Positions 23,590 through 36,149 of a stretch of 64,000 bases of DNA are shown here, piece after piece. Below the pieces are notes generated by a model. That model saw nothing but the letters and a program-made list of their open reading frames with translations. It ran no database searches and was not told the origin of the DNA. Each line of letters opens with the position of its first letter. The stretch's first letter is position 1. The DNA is from Parachlorella kessleri (lineage: Eukaryota; Chlorophyta; Trebouxiophyceae; Chlorellales; Chlorellaceae), in contig BBXU01001137.1 of NCBI GenBank assembly GCA_001598975.1, positions 19,408-83,407 of the forward strand, in the 5' to 3' direction. The position numbers were made by a program, and so were the translations under genes.

Positions 23590-26500
23590 CTACACCCTGG
23601 CCAGCCTGATGCTGCGGCGGTCGTCCGTTAGCTGGAAGCCCGCCTCACCAAAGACGGCCGAGGCGAAGAAGGGCTGCAAGTCGGTGACGTCCATCTCACG
23701 CATGCGCTCCTCCAGCTTCCTGCAAGATGCGGAAACCCACATGAAGGTCTGCATTGGGTACACTCTACGGCAGTGCACTGGCATTGCTGCGCCGCAGACG
23801 TTAGAAGGGAGGAGAGAAGTGCCAACTAGGGTGTAGCAAGTAGGTCATCGTGACCGGGAGGGACGCAGGGCCGAGGGGCATGACCCAGTGCAGGGCCGGT
23901 CGCATGTCGGCCTGACGCAGAGGCCAAGAGGGCGTGACACAGAGCCTGACTGCATCCGGCCCTGTCAGTCTAGATCGCTCCTACCTCCTCTCTGTTCGCA
24001 TTGCCTGGCACCTATAACAGTTATGTTCACACTCACCGCACGTCCACGGTGAAATACTGCGCGTCCTCCACCTGGCCCGTGACCTGCTCCATGCGCCGCT
24101 CCTCCCGCAGGCACTCCTGCACAGCGCAGCGCAGCAGGCACAGCAGAGGTTGACATGCCAGCCACGCACGAAAGGTCACGGAACCCCTCGCCGCCGCAGT
24201 GCTTTTGCTGGCCCCCCCTGAGGCGGCAACCCATGCGTGCAACAAACCTGAAACCACTGGCTGAAAAGCAAGACAGCAGTCGGCATATCCAAGCTACCCC
24301 AACCACATGCAGCAGGTGCGGGGAGGAAGAGGACACACGGGGCAGGTCATGAAGAGCAGACAGCATCGTCATTACTGAGACCACTGGCTGCCTCGCTATA
24401 ACACAGCACCAGCAGGAGCAGGGCAGCTCGCCTGCAGCTTGTAGAGGGCCAGCTGGTCAAAGTCAGCCTTGGCCGTCATGAAGCGCCGGAACTTCTTGGC
24501 CAGCGCCTTCTGCACGCTCAGCTTTTGTGTGCTGATGAAGCTCTCCAGCATGATCCTGCGCGAGTCATAGTAGTAATGTTTTCAAACTCTTAGTAGTAGG
24601 CTTGATGCAGACGTGCCCTTGTGGCGCATATCTATCCCTGTAACAGAAAGGCTGGGCGCGACAGGCTGAAGTTCCTAGGTAATAGTGCTCCGTGCGACAC
24701 TGATTTTTGTTATGGCCAAGTCAGCTTCCTGTAAACCTCGCTCCCTGCCGCAAAGCTGCATGCCCAGTGCAGGGAGGCTCTGCTTAAGCTCCGTTCACGG
24801 TTCCATTACCGTTAACCCTTGCATACCCCTCTGATCCTTCCCAGAAGTTGTACCCTCGCGTCAAGCCACCCAGTATTGCTCCTCCTCACCACTTCCCACC
24901 ACATGCACCCCCGCACCTGATGGCATTGTCGATGTCATCATCGTTGACATACTCCCGCAAGTGCATGGTCGCCCTTGCCTCTGCCATGCGGATCATGCTC
25001 TCCAAATGCCGCACAGCAATGGGCATGCCGTGTGTTACGCTGGACTCGCGTCGCAGCTCAGCATACACCTGCACAAATGTAGCAGCAACGGCCGGGCTAG
25101 CATTGTGAACCTGGTGAGCTAGGAATGCTGCCAAGCTGGTGGGAGTCATAACTGGGCGTCAGCCTACTTCCCACCAAAGCTCATGATGCAATTCACCGGT
25201 GGAGGTGGGTACTCCTCTTCTGGCCATCAAGCCAGGAATTGCCCGCTTGCAATGCCTATGACCGGGGCAACCTTACACATATTCACCCATAGTTGCGGGA
25301 TGGACCCGCAGCAAGCAACCGCAATCATGCTGCCGCGGTGTTGAGACACAAGCGTAGCTGTAGTGCTGCTGCGGTTATCTGCTTCTCTGCTTACCTGGGC
25401 AACCTTGTCATAGTCCGCCATTTGCAGCCTGGGCCGGCAGGTCTGCTTGGCGTAGGTGATGTACTTGCGCAGCAGCTCCTGGGGCAGCACGTCCGGATCC
25501 ACTGCCGCCTGCTGCGCTACGTCCTGCTCTGCTTGCTGCGCTGCGCCTGCTATGCCCTGATCATCGTCCGCCTCCGCAGCGTCTGGGTGGCTCCGCATGT
25601 GTGAGCCCACCACAAAGTTCGCCAGCTTCTCGTCGTTCACAGGGTCCACGGTGTCCTTGATAACGCAGAGGATGTCAAAGCTGCAGCGGGGGGAGGCGGG
25701 GCGGCACAGCAGTTTGCGACTGACAGGTGGCCAGATAGTAAGTGAGCCGGGGGCCCAGAGTGCCACACAAAGCCTCCTGGAGGGTACCATGCCATGCATG
25801 CGCCACGCTTGCAACTGGGTGCTTGCCCAGCACACGCAGTGATGACTCTAGCCCCTGTACCAGCTTCAGACGGCGGACCAGCGCAACACCTGGATATGGG
25901 ACTTCCAGCTTTCACTAGAACACCAGGTCCAAGGGCACACTGCGGGGTCCAAACTTTGGGAGCTCCGCCTCATTGACAGGGCCATAGCTGCTGGTATCAC
26001 AGGCATCCAGCTATATGCAACAGATCTAAGTAGCACGCACCGCGAGAGGATGGGGTCTGTGAGCTCAACGTTCTCTGCAAAGGTCTTGGAGGCGTCGTAG
26101 CGGCCGCCGATGGGGTTGGCTACCGCAATGACCGAGCACCGGGCTTGCAGCTGCGTGACGATGCCTGCCTTGGAGATGGAGATGGACTGCTGCTCCATGG
26201 CCTGCAGAGCACAGCGCAGCACCACAGAGCACATGATATCTCTGTCATCATGGGTGGTCGAAGGCAGGATGCTGGCGACTCAGGGCTGGCATGAGGTATT
26301 GGGACAGAGGCAGCAAAGGACAGCACGGCAGGATGCAATAGGAGACATTTATTCGAAGCGCTTCTGCTGCCTTCAACCCAACGTGGTTGTTCCTGCACTA
26401 GCAGGCCGGCACAGCAAGCGGCAACAAGGAGCATAGGCAGGCATCTCCCCAGGGAAGGAAGGGCGCCTGACCTCGTGAATGGAAACGCGGTCCTGGTCGT

Positions 26501-29500
26501 TCATCTTATCAAACTCGTCGATCAAGCACAAACCCTGCAGGACACCAATGCAAACCCACACTCAACACGTTGAGCCTGCTACTGTGTGGGTATTGTACAG
26601 GATAGTGCCTTGCAAAGGCTGTAAATCCCAGCGTACTGCTAGGCATACCAGCGGCAAGTTTGGAAAGAATTTGATTAGAAAGGGCAACTGATAGTGCCTG
26701 CCCAGGGTCGCACCGACCAAAATGCAATGCAATCCACAGTATACTCGTGGAGTTCATCAGCATCAACAGCATTCAGTAAAGCCGGGCGTATTGGAGTACA
26801 ATATTCATGAACAGCAGGTGGTCAGCAAGCACAGGTATCAATGAGCACATAAAATAAGCACATAGTAGCCAAGGGGTCCCTGTGTTAAGTGTGCAGGCAT
26901 GGGGGGCATCAAGACAGGTGTTGCGGTCCGCGGGATGGCTAGCCTCCCTGGTTAATGTCTGCTTACCCTGTCTGCCAGTACCAGCGCTCCTCCCTCCAGC
27001 GTCCACTCGCCGGTGATAGGGTCCTTATGCACAGAGGCCGTCAGACCCACAGCAGAGGCGCCCTTGCCTGCAGCATGCCACACACATAGCTGGTCAGGAC
27101 ACCAAACTGAAGGAGCGGGTCCCGTCTGTCATGTCCGATGCTAGCAGGCTGCACTTCTTCCTCAAACTCATAGACCATCCATAACAATTTGCCAGTGACA
27201 CACCGCCTTGAATGGCTATGTGTCATCAAGCCTGTGTTACCTGCCAGGCGAAGCTCAGCCGCACCTGAGGGCCAGCAAACCCGAAGTTCACAACCCAGCC
27301 ATCATGATATACTTGGCGTAGGCCTACCTGTGGTATAGACAGCCCTGTGAGCCACCTTCTCAACATACTTGAGGAACTGGGACTTGGCAGTACCTGCAGG
27401 CACAGCTGGCCCAGCGCCTTGGCAGCCTGCCTAGAAAGCAATTGCCCCTCAATCGAAGCCATACATGTATGCTCACAAGTGCTGGGATGAACCACCCAAC
27501 CGCTACTTCAAGCCATCCCGCCCACCAAGTGTTGTGGGTGTGCCAGTTCACACAGCCCTGCCATTTGACAGTATTATTAAGCTGAGGGAAGTCCTGTTGA
27601 GTACCAGCCCTTCACATCCCTTTAGGCGGGCAGCATGCTGGGCTGCCCACCTAAAGAGAAAGTTACCTGCGCCACAGACCTCAAGGCAACCGAGGGCCAA
27701 CAGAAATGTCAAGGGGCCCCCTAGGACCTCATCAGCTCACTCAGCTTGCTTACCAGGGTCTCCTAGAAGCAGCATGTTGATGTCGCCGCGCAGGCGGTGG
27801 GTGGCAGAGGGGTGCTTCTCCTGCCCGCCAAACAACGCCAGCGCGATGCCCTGCTTGATGTTGCCGTGGCCATAGATGGAAGGCGCAATGGACTTGTAGA
27901 TGCGCTCGCCTGCATGTGCCGGCCGGGAGGAGCGCCTTTGTGGTGACATGGCTGGCAACAGGGCGAGGCCAGGAGGGCTGGAGCGCAGGTGGGCCTGCCA
28001 ATCTGGGGCACACAAGAAAGGGCCGTGGGCAAGCGGTCACACCAGGCAGGCGACGAAGACCAGGCGCATGCCAGCACTTTGGCCATTCCTAGCGACGCCT
28101 TGCGCTTCTCTCTATCCTCAAAGTTGGCGGAAGAGCGCACCTATCCGGGGGTCCCGGGCCAGCGCGCGAATCTCGTTCTTGTCCTCGTCGGTCAGCCGGG
28201 CTGCAGAGTAGAGGTCGCCCTTCTTCTGGATGTGGTTGGCCTCGATGTTGGTAGAGAACACCTGAGCCGAGGCAGGAAGTGTGTCTGTGTGTGTGTGTGC
28301 GCGCGCGTCCAAATGTGGGTGTCAAACAGGTGAGAGAGCCTGATTTGGAGCCAGGTGGTAGAGGCAGCACTACGGTGAAAGAGAGCAGAAATGGCCGGCA
28401 TGGAGGTGGACCGCCCCAAGTCGGGTCTCAGAGTATCACCCAAGTCAGGTCTCAGAGTATCAGCCAAGGGTCGTTTGTGTCTCACCGGGAAGCCATGCTT
28501 GGCGTTCTGGCTGGCCTCAAAGCTGTGCTGGTACACACCACTGACCACGATCTCCTCCCCAGGCCGCACAAAGTCCACCTGCAGTTTATCAAACCCTTGT
28601 CTGTGATGTTGGCTGCCTTGCCCGACCAGAAACAAGCGAGGAAAAAGGGGCTTGTTAGCTAGACAGGGACACAAGGCTTTGCTGGCACCCTCCCCCGGTG
28701 GGGGTTCTGGCTGCATTGAGGTGTCCATGCAGCTGTACAAGGGCGGCCCAGCAAAAGGCAGCAGAACTCAACAAGCCCAGCGTCGCGAAGGTCGCGTGTC
28801 GCCTGTTGCTTGCTCACAGCAAGCAGAAGGTTGTACGCGCATGTTTGGAATCGCAAGCAGCAGGCGACATACTACCACACACAAGATGCCCATAATGTGC
28901 AAATCGCCGGCTGCCTACCAAGTCGTTCAGCAGGATGACCTCCTTGGAGCGAGGCAGGCGCCCCGCTGGCACGCTGCCTGGTGACTCCTGCAGCGTGATC
29001 TTCTGGTAATTGCGGTACACAGTGTCCTTCATGTTGATCTGCACAAGAAATGCGTGGCAAGGGATTGGCAACTCCTCAAATCCCTGAGCCGGAGGGCTGA
29101 GGCGTTGTGGGTGGTCAACCCGCCAAGCATCTGCATGGCTTTCCGCGTGTCTGCTCCAATGAAAGGTGTTGTGGCAGGCTCATGCAGTTGAAGCTACCAA
29201 AAAACCTATCAAACAGCACGTTCCACATAAGCGATGCCATGTGTCAGAACGAGCTTCCTCACTCACCCCTCCGCTTTCCAACTCTAATCGTCTGACCGTT
29301 AAGTTGTCCGTCCAAAAATGCAAGCCACAGGCACCCCCCTCCCCACCACCACACACCTGGAAGGGGCCCTTGGAGGTGCACGCCCCGCAGTTCATGAGCT
29401 TGATCTCCTGGCTGCCCTGCTGGTAGTAGGGCCCCAGCAGCGCGCCACACTTGAGGCAGTCAAACATGACCATGTGCAGCTGCGGGAACACCCCCGTGCG

Positions 29501-32230
29501 GCGAGTCACCACGCCGTCAACCCTCACCAGCTGGTTCAGGTGGAAGTGCCTGCGCCAACAGCAGGCCCCATCAGTCTCCTGATCCAGCACGCAATGGGGG
29601 CCCAGAGGCGGCGACATATGGTGAGACCACCAGCCGCCCTTCAAACCATATATGTAACCCATCCTCCAGTGTTGGAGCCCAGCACATCACCACCTGGAGA
29701 TCAGCAATGCACAGGGCCAGGCTACTCTGATTGACAAAGCAGTCATGCGTGCCGCAGCTCAGGCCTACTCCTTTGTCTCCCCCTTCATCGTGCTTGGCAC
29801 CCTACCCTACCTGAGGTCCCGGATGGACTCCTGCAGCGGGATGTTGGCGATACGCACATAGATGGTGTCGTGCATGTTTTCAAAGTCCGCAAACTCCTCC
29901 AGGGCGACCTGCAAGGGTCGACCCGGACCGTCCAGTGTCAGTCCTTCTCAGGCGTACATAACCATCCCTGTCGTCCTGCTGGGCATGCCCCTGCACTTCT
30001 ACAAGTCATCCAGCCACTCATGCGAAGCTCGATTGCGCAGTACCCTAAGTACCCCCTAACAGTTTCATAAGCCTGACCTTACACTGCCCACATGCTCCTC
30101 CGCAACCTCACACAGCGCCTCCTGCCACCCACCCCGCTGCACAAGGCATCCTCTGCCACCAACTGGCCCCTGCTGGCATGCACCCAGCCCGCTCCAAGCG
30201 CCCCCCGCCTCCCGCCACCCTCCAGCCTGCCTGCCTGCCTGTGCTCACTCACCTCCTTGGCTGTCTCATGCAGGATGGGCAGCACCTCCTTGGGGTGGTC
30301 CGCCACCCAGATGGCAATGGTGGGCAGCGTGTTTGCCAGGTCAATGTAGTTGACCTCTAGGCTTTGCCCGTTGGCTACAAACAGAGCAGGGCAGGAAGGG
30401 CACTTTTGGGCCCGAAAGTCCAGCGGTGAGCACGCGGCTGTCAGGCTGCTACTGGTCACGCTGATCATCTATTGTTATTGTAGCCCTCCCTGTGCGAGAT
30501 GCGCTACAGCTTGTCCCAACCAACCATGCTAATACCCACTCATGTCAAGCATCCCAGTGTCTTGCCGCTTGCTAGCATAAGAGCTTCCGCCAGCCCTTTT
30601 CGTCTGATATGCACTGGCATTGCTGGAACCCACCCAGAGCTTCACCCCTGATATAGACCCACACATCATACTCTTCTGCCCAACTCCCTCATATTCACGC
30701 CCACCGCCCCCATTGCACGGTGTCCTCCAGCCCTTGCTTCTTACCTCCAGGCCCTCTTCTGCAGCCGTCCAAACATTCTAACTCTTGGCCGCTACTCCTT
30801 GCTTCCACCTCCCACACACCCGCTTTCGGTGCCCCTACACCCCTCCACCCACCACGCAAGCCCAACTACTCACTGCGCGCCATCTCCCGCACTCTGCTGC
30901 GGTACACATAGTCGCCATCCTCGTTCTGGAACGTGCGCAGGAAGCGGGCAAAGCGGCGCCGCACCTCCCGCTGGACCGGCTCCTGCAGGATCCACTCCTT
31001 GACAGGCCCGCGGGCCTCGTCTAGGTTGATCTCCACCTCGCCGCCCTGCACGCCAGAAGATGGCTTTGCCAGGGCTGCAGGCGATGCTGGCGCATGCGGA
31101 CCAGGCTGGGCCTACTGTGCTAGATATAAGGCAGAAGGCTGGATTTCCTAAGGCCTGAGTCGCTGACCCGTTGGGACAAGGTTCCATTCTAGCCTGGCCA
31201 CAAAACATCTGCAAATGCTTCCTGCCTTTGACTTACTGACTTTACATTCCTCCACCCCTCCCTAACCAGTGTCTCCACTGTTTCGGCTCCTCGTGGCACA
31301 CGCTGACAGCAAGCACTTGCAGGGACGATGCGCACCTCCTCATCCTCGTCCAGCCCCGCCTGCGCCTCCTCCAGCCGGCGCCTGCGCCTCGGTCGCAGCT
31401 CCTCATCCTCCATGTCGTCTGTGATACGCAGATAATGCTCACTGATACAACCTTACAAGGAGGGCTATGCACCATACTTGATCGTTGTTTCCCAAATGAG
31501 GAAAGCCGCCCCAGGACTGCATGGAGGCCAGCTGACGGAGCTTCTCTCCAGGATATTCGCCCGTATATGCACTGTATCCACGCCTGCTTGTCTTGTGGGA
31601 GTTGAGGCATACCTTCCAGTGCGGCAGGCAGCATCCTGCGGCGGCCAGTGACGCGGCCCTCCGCCCTGTCGCGCTGCGCCAGCTCCCGCTCAGCTGCCAG
31701 CCTGGCCTGGACACGCTCCTCTTCTGTCATATCCTCCACATAGCCGTCATCAAGGCCATCGCCCTCGTAGCGGTCCAGGTGCTCCATGGGACGGTAGTCC
31801 CTGCAGCACCCTTTGTGTGGGACCCAGTGAGGTGTGCGGCTGGCAGTCCGAGCGTATACTACAGCCTGCTGCTCAGCCACACCATTTAATAGAGGAAGGG
31901 GACTAGAGCGCCGTGGCTGGTCTTTGGGCAGGGGCCTTGGCTGGTTTCCTGGCGGAGTTTGTAAGCAAGCCTATCCTGCCCTTGCCAGTGGGACATACCA
32001 GCACTCTGTGGTACTTGGTTACAACTGTCTTGTTGTCCCGTTCTATGACGCTGAATGACTTACGCGGCCATGTTGTCGCCCAGCAGGTCCTCTCCCTCGT
32101 CATCGCTCCCCTCCCGGATTGAGCGTGAGGGCTCATCCTCTACCTCCGAGGCCGCTGCATCCTCAAGAGGGTCCCTGTCGGCCTGCATATGCGGCAGGGC
32201 GGGGCTGTCACGCTTCCTGACGCCCATCAT
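23590..32230 (-). CDS. MCM2: DNA replication licensing factor MCM2
   Basis: Subunit of the MCM2-7 replicative helicase. Twenty exons keep phase throughout (about 891 aa, normal for MCM2): 32064-32230, 31613-31800, 31336-31418, 30874-31045, 30253-30374, 29811-29908, 29357-29549, 28919-29038, 28486-28578, 28141-28261, 27754-27909, 27328-27393, 26967-27067, 26472-26534, 26041-26201, 25395-25680, 24917-25068, 24432-24555, 24037-24116, 23590-23719. The acidic N terminus includes GEDLLGDNM and [17 protein letters not shown], hallmarks of MCM2. The zinc finger is CLKCGALL...MNCGAC (about residues 305-333), Walker A is GDPGTAKS (about 502-509), Walker B is LCLIDEFDK, and the arginine finger is in DPILSRFD. 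The intron after 24432 has a GC donor. The start is the first of two adjacent ATGs. It is transcribed away from WEE1. Confidence 0.96.
28280..28308. repeat. TG/CG dinucleotide repeat
   Basis: An alternating purine-pyrimidine tract, (TG)n then (CG)n, in an MCM2 intron just upstream of exon 28141-28261; such tracts can adopt Z-DNA. Confidence 0.8.
28417..28464. repeat. 24-bp tandem duplication in MCM2 intron
   Basis: Two units, 28417-28440 and 28441-28464, match at 22 of 24 positions (CAAGTCGGGTCTCAGAGTAT...). They lie 21 bp from the donor of exon 28486-28578. Confidence 0.9.
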
Positions 32231-32458
32231 GTTTGAAAATCTGATCACTTGCACCAGCGAGGCTTGCAGTAAGGTGGTCTCACCATAGTGACTTTGAGGT
32301 CGATAGGAAGCTGGTAAATGCGCCGCAAGGGACCCCAAGGCCTTAGCAGTTCAATTGCGCAGCTGGCGGGAAACCAGACCTCAAGTGACTTATATCTGTT
32401 GGAGTATCCCAGCGACAGATCATTGTTTCTTGCCCTCCGGCTGGGGTTTGGACAGCCA
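32231..32458. promoter_or_regulatory. Bidirectional MCM2/WEE1 promoter with E2F-type site
   Basis: Only 228 bp separate the MCM2 ATG (32230, minus) from the preferred WEE1 ATG (32459, plus). At 32365-32373 the sequence is GGCGGGAAA, the reverse complement of TTTCCCGCC, a perfect match to the E2F consensus TTTSSCGC-type site. No TATA box is evident. In algae and plants MCM genes are known targets of E2F/DP-RB, so S-phase control of both genes from one element is likely. Confidence 0.7.
32365..32373 (-). promoter_or_regulatory. E2F/DP binding site candidate
   Basis: TTTCCCGCC on the minus strand, 135 bp upstream of the MCM2 start codon and 86 bp upstream of the preferred WEE1 start codon. It is the only perfect match I noticed in a promoter of this window. 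Confidence 0.6.
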
Positions 32459-35400
32459 ATGGCCAGCGTGCAGCCCCTCCAACTGCACTTCAGCCAAGAT
32501 GGCGCAACTCCAAGCGGCCAGCTGGCCAGTTTTGTAGGCGGGCTGTGCCTCAACTCACAGCCCATGCCTCCTGTGCCCCCATTCTCAGAGGCCGGGGGAC
32601 CTTGTTGCTCCCAGCTGGCGTCCCAGCAGCAGGACATGGTCTGCTCTGACGAGCCGCTGGGTACCCAAGACTTCATAACCCCTGCAGATCAGTTTGGTGT
32701 GGAAGGCGAGCCAGGGAATGCAGCGGCCCAGCAGCGTTCCCCAGCCAGGTTGTCACCCAACAGGGTGAAGCGGCCGCGCCATGGCCCAGACGGTAAGTTG
32801 TTGCAGTCAGTAGTGCTCTGCCTCCAGCAAGTCCGCAAAGGACTGAGGTTGCTGTGGTTGCTAACTATCTATCCACACCTGCTCTTCGTTTTACGATCTT
32901 GCCAGCACACCGTAGTTTGCAGACCCACCGTGCTGAAAGAAATCCACGGTGCTGCAGAGGAAGTGGCAGATGGGGAAGCTGTCTCCCTGGGTGAGCCACG
33001 GCAGCCAGCACCCTCGCAACAGCCGGTGGTCAAGGCGGTGCCCAGGCGGGCTAGGTCACCGCCCTGCTACCGGAATATATTCAAGGACGAGGACGAAAGC
33101 TGCTTTGCAAATTGGCGTGCTCAGCGCAGCTGGTTGGGGGACAGCCGCTACCTGTGAGTATAGCCTGGCTGAAGCAGGCGAGGAAAAGGCACCGTAGTTA
33201 GTGCGTCGCAATACGGACTGGGGTTGTGTTCATATGAGTCAGCTGAGGTTAATGTGCCGCACAACGCTTGAGGAAAGGGGCAAGAGGGGCAGGCATTCAA
33301 CAATCCTGATTTTATGTCAAATAATGGGGCCCCAGCAATGCTGCGTGCCAGCCAGCATGAAACTTAGTGCAGGTGACTGATCAAGGGCCAAAACTTCCAG
33401 TCGGAGCACTAGTTGACCCAGTCGTAGCTACCTGGCCGCAGGCTGGACTTTAAGGAGATAGGCCAGCTAGGGCAGGGCAGTTTCAGCAAAGTGCTGCGTG
33501 CGCGGCACCGCATCAATGGCCAGGAATATGCCGTCAAGCGCACTACACGGGAGCTCACACCTGACAACCCAGCATTCGTGCAGTTCATCCAGGTGCGCTT
33601 TGTGCAAGGTGGGCGGCGCCACTCGCTCGTGTTAAGAAGAGGATGAGGAAGTCTGGACTTAACTTGGGGTTGACTTTGGGTTATATATGTATTGCCCTTG
33701 CTATTGCACACCCATTTGCTGGCATACTATGCAGACTTCCTTTGTACCATCACTTGCTGCCAAGCAAAAGATGTGGCAGGCAACAATACTTGACAGTGAC
33801 AATGGGAAACATGCCCAAATTGCGCCTGCATCTTGACATTTGACTCCCCCTGATCAAGCAGGAGGCCCAGGTGCTGGCACGGTTGCCGCCTCATTCCAAC
33901 ATAGTGGGCTACTACGGGTCCTGGACAGAGCGGGGGCCTGGTGGTGGCGAATTTTTGTACCACCAGTTGGAGAAGTGTGAGGTCAGCCTGGGAGGACTGG
34001 CGTCGCTGGGGGAAGCTTTGCGGGAGCCAGACCTGCTGGAGGTGCTGCGACAGGTGGGCAGCAGGGAGTAAGGAGCGGTGGCATCGGCTCTAGCGTGGGA
34101 GGTATACGTGCGAAGTGCCCAAGTAGCAAATGGACGGCCCAACGCCTGCCCATCCATGGCCATGCAGAAGGGCAGGCATTGTAAAGGTGGTGGGCAACCA
34201 TGGATGGGCAGGCGTTGTAAGGGTGCTGGGCACTCTTTGTGTCCAACTTGTTTTCCTGTGAGCATGCTGGACCAGCTATACCAAGCTTGACATTGCTTAT
34301 GTCTCAAGCTGCCTTGATCGTGCAAATTGCACTAGACTCTCAGCGCCTGGCTGCGTGCTACCAGCGGCTCCCTGCCATGTGTGCAGATGTGCCTGGCATT
34401 AGTGCACCTTCACTCGCATGGAATAGCCCACCTGGACGTGAAGCCAGACAACATCTACACATGGGGAGAGTTTGAGGGCGAGCGAGACATGCCGCGCGTA
34501 TACAAGCTGGGCGACTTTGGCCAGGCGACCCGGTTTGACTGCCGGCAGGCCATGAACGTCATTGAAGGGGACTCCAGGTGGGCGGCCGGCTAAGTTGCTT
34601 GATGGGAACGTTCAGCTTTCAGTGTAGGGGATATAGCTTGAACCAGGCGTGCAGATAGCCCAAGGCCGTGGACGGATGTGCGCCAGGAGGTGATGTCAAG
34701 GCTGCTGTGTAACCCATGCTGACACGTATTGTCATAGATTTTCGTGCGCTTATGTCATGACCATGTTTATGTCTTCAGGTATCTGCCCTTGGAGGTGATG
34801 AACAGTGACTACTCACGCCTGGACAAGGCAGATATGTTTGCGCTGGGCGCCACCATGTTTGAGCTGGCAAGCCGCTCGGAGTTGCCCAGCAGCGGCCAGC
34901 TGTATCAGGACCTGCGCTGTGGCAAGGTGCGGACCTCAGTGCTGAGGTACATAAAGCTAGAAAGGGAAGGAAAGCAGGCAGGAGGCCTACAAGTCACATT
35001 CTTGAAACCCGCGGGCTTGTAAACCCCTGTATTGGTGCTCCGTATGGGGGTTATCCAGCCTTCTTCAGCACACTGGATGGAACCACATAGTTCCTGGCTG
35101 CTACAGAGCACAAAGAATAAGAACAACTCGTCAAGCCCTGGTTCTGTCGCGCAGGTACCTCTGCTTCCCAACATCACCACATCGTTCTTGAAGCTCATCA
35201 AGTAGGTTGGCTTGCGCAGTCAGTGATTAAAATTTGCCATATGCTTGCGGGTGACAAGGGTTGAACCTTCTCACGACAGTTGCATTATTTGGTAGTGCCG
35301 TGCAGTTGCACTCGTGGTAGAAGGCAAGGCTGAGTGTGATATTAATTTTGAATTTTGCAGGTCGCTGCTGAGCCAAAACCCGGGTGACAGGCCTTCTGCC

Positions 35401-35544
35401 GAGAAGGTGTTGGCCAGCTCTGTGTTGAATAAGAAGGGATCGCCAGGCCTGGTGTCTCAGGGTAGCACTGCGTCTGCTCTCAGCGCGCAAAGCGCTGAGG
35501 GCAAGTATGGCGGCCTAGTGCTGCAGCGCTCTGTGCATAGCTAG
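32459..35544 (+). CDS. WEE1: WEE1-type inhibitory cell-cycle kinase
   Basis: Phosphorylates the inhibitory Tyr of cyclin-dependent kinases and delays mitosis. Eight exons: 32459-32792, 32958-33153, 33442-33592, 33862-34053, 34387-34577, 34779-34926, 35155-35201, 35361-35544, about 480 aa. The N terminus is disordered, with Pro-directed stretches (SPARLSPNR). The kinase domain starts near residue 178: Gly loop IGQLGQGSFSKV, Lys in YAVKRT, catalytic loop AHLDVKPDNIY (Wee1-style LDVKPDN rather than RDLKPEN), Mg loop GDFGQAT, activation-segment EGDSRYLPLEVMN, which in Wee1 replaces the APE region, and C lobe LLPNITTSFLKLI. An in-frame ATG at 32318 would add 47 residues, but it lies upstream of the E2F site and has poorer context than 32459. 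Confidence 0.92.
34140..34217. repeat. Perfect 20-bp inverted repeat in WEE1 intron
   Basis: The left arm 34140-34159 (CAACGCCTGCCCATCCATGG) and right arm 34198-34217 are exact reverse complements with a 38-bp loop. The loop itself contains GGGCAGGCATTGTAAAGG, a diverged direct copy of the right arm and its flank (GGGCAGGCGTTGTAAGGG). In the transcript it would form a strong stem-loop. Confidence 0.9.
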
Positions 35545-36149
35545 CTAGGGGTTGCAAAGATCGGCTGCAGACGTCACAGATGATGAGGCGGTGCCCTGCA
35601 TTGGCTTGCAAATATTTCCTGTGCTTGTTTTCTCCTCGTGTCTTGTGTTCCGAGTGTTGGCAGGTTGCGTGTGGTGTGCATATTGAGTGGCAGTGTCAAA
35701 AGGTAAGAGCCACGTGCCAGTAGGGTGAGGCTCATAGGTTGCTCGGTTGCCTAGGCGCGTTTTTGAAAGCATGTCTGTTACAAGTAGACAGATCATAGGT
35801 AAGCACACATGTCGCATTTATGATTACCACATATCAGGTACAACAGATAGATTGTTGAGAGGCTAGGTTGCTCCGCAGTACAGCCAGTACTTCAGGTCCG
35901 CAAGGATTTGCTTAGTCTAATAGCGTACAGGACCAGACTATGGAAATTACAATAGATGTGGTGCTTCCAGCACCTTTTACAGCAAAGCTAAGGTAGCCAT
36001 AATCGAGAGCACGCTCTCTTGTTGATCATGTGTGTCACAAGGGAATACTAGTTGCCTTCCTACCTTGGCAACAAAAAGTTTAGTAAAACAGTCAAGTTCA
36101 TGAACACGCAGGGTCAACGGAGAGAATAGAGGTTAGGTAAAGAGATGGA
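35545..36149. other. Convergent 3' ends of WEE1 and the GNAT gene
   Basis: Comparatively AT-rich, as expected for UTRs. On the minus strand a TGTAA-type signal for the acetyltransferase lies near 35977-35981 (TTACA on plus). No ORF of note. Confidence 0.55.

Noticed and set aside
32318..32458. WEE1 translation start at 32318
   Set aside because: In frame, but it would leave only 87 bp to MCM2 and place the E2F site inside the coding region; 32459 has a better start context (GCCAATGGCC).
34923..34946. Later donor for WEE1 exon 6 at 34946
   Set aside because: It breaks frame with the next exon; the donor at 34926 gives LRCGKVPLLPNITTS, as expected for Wee1.
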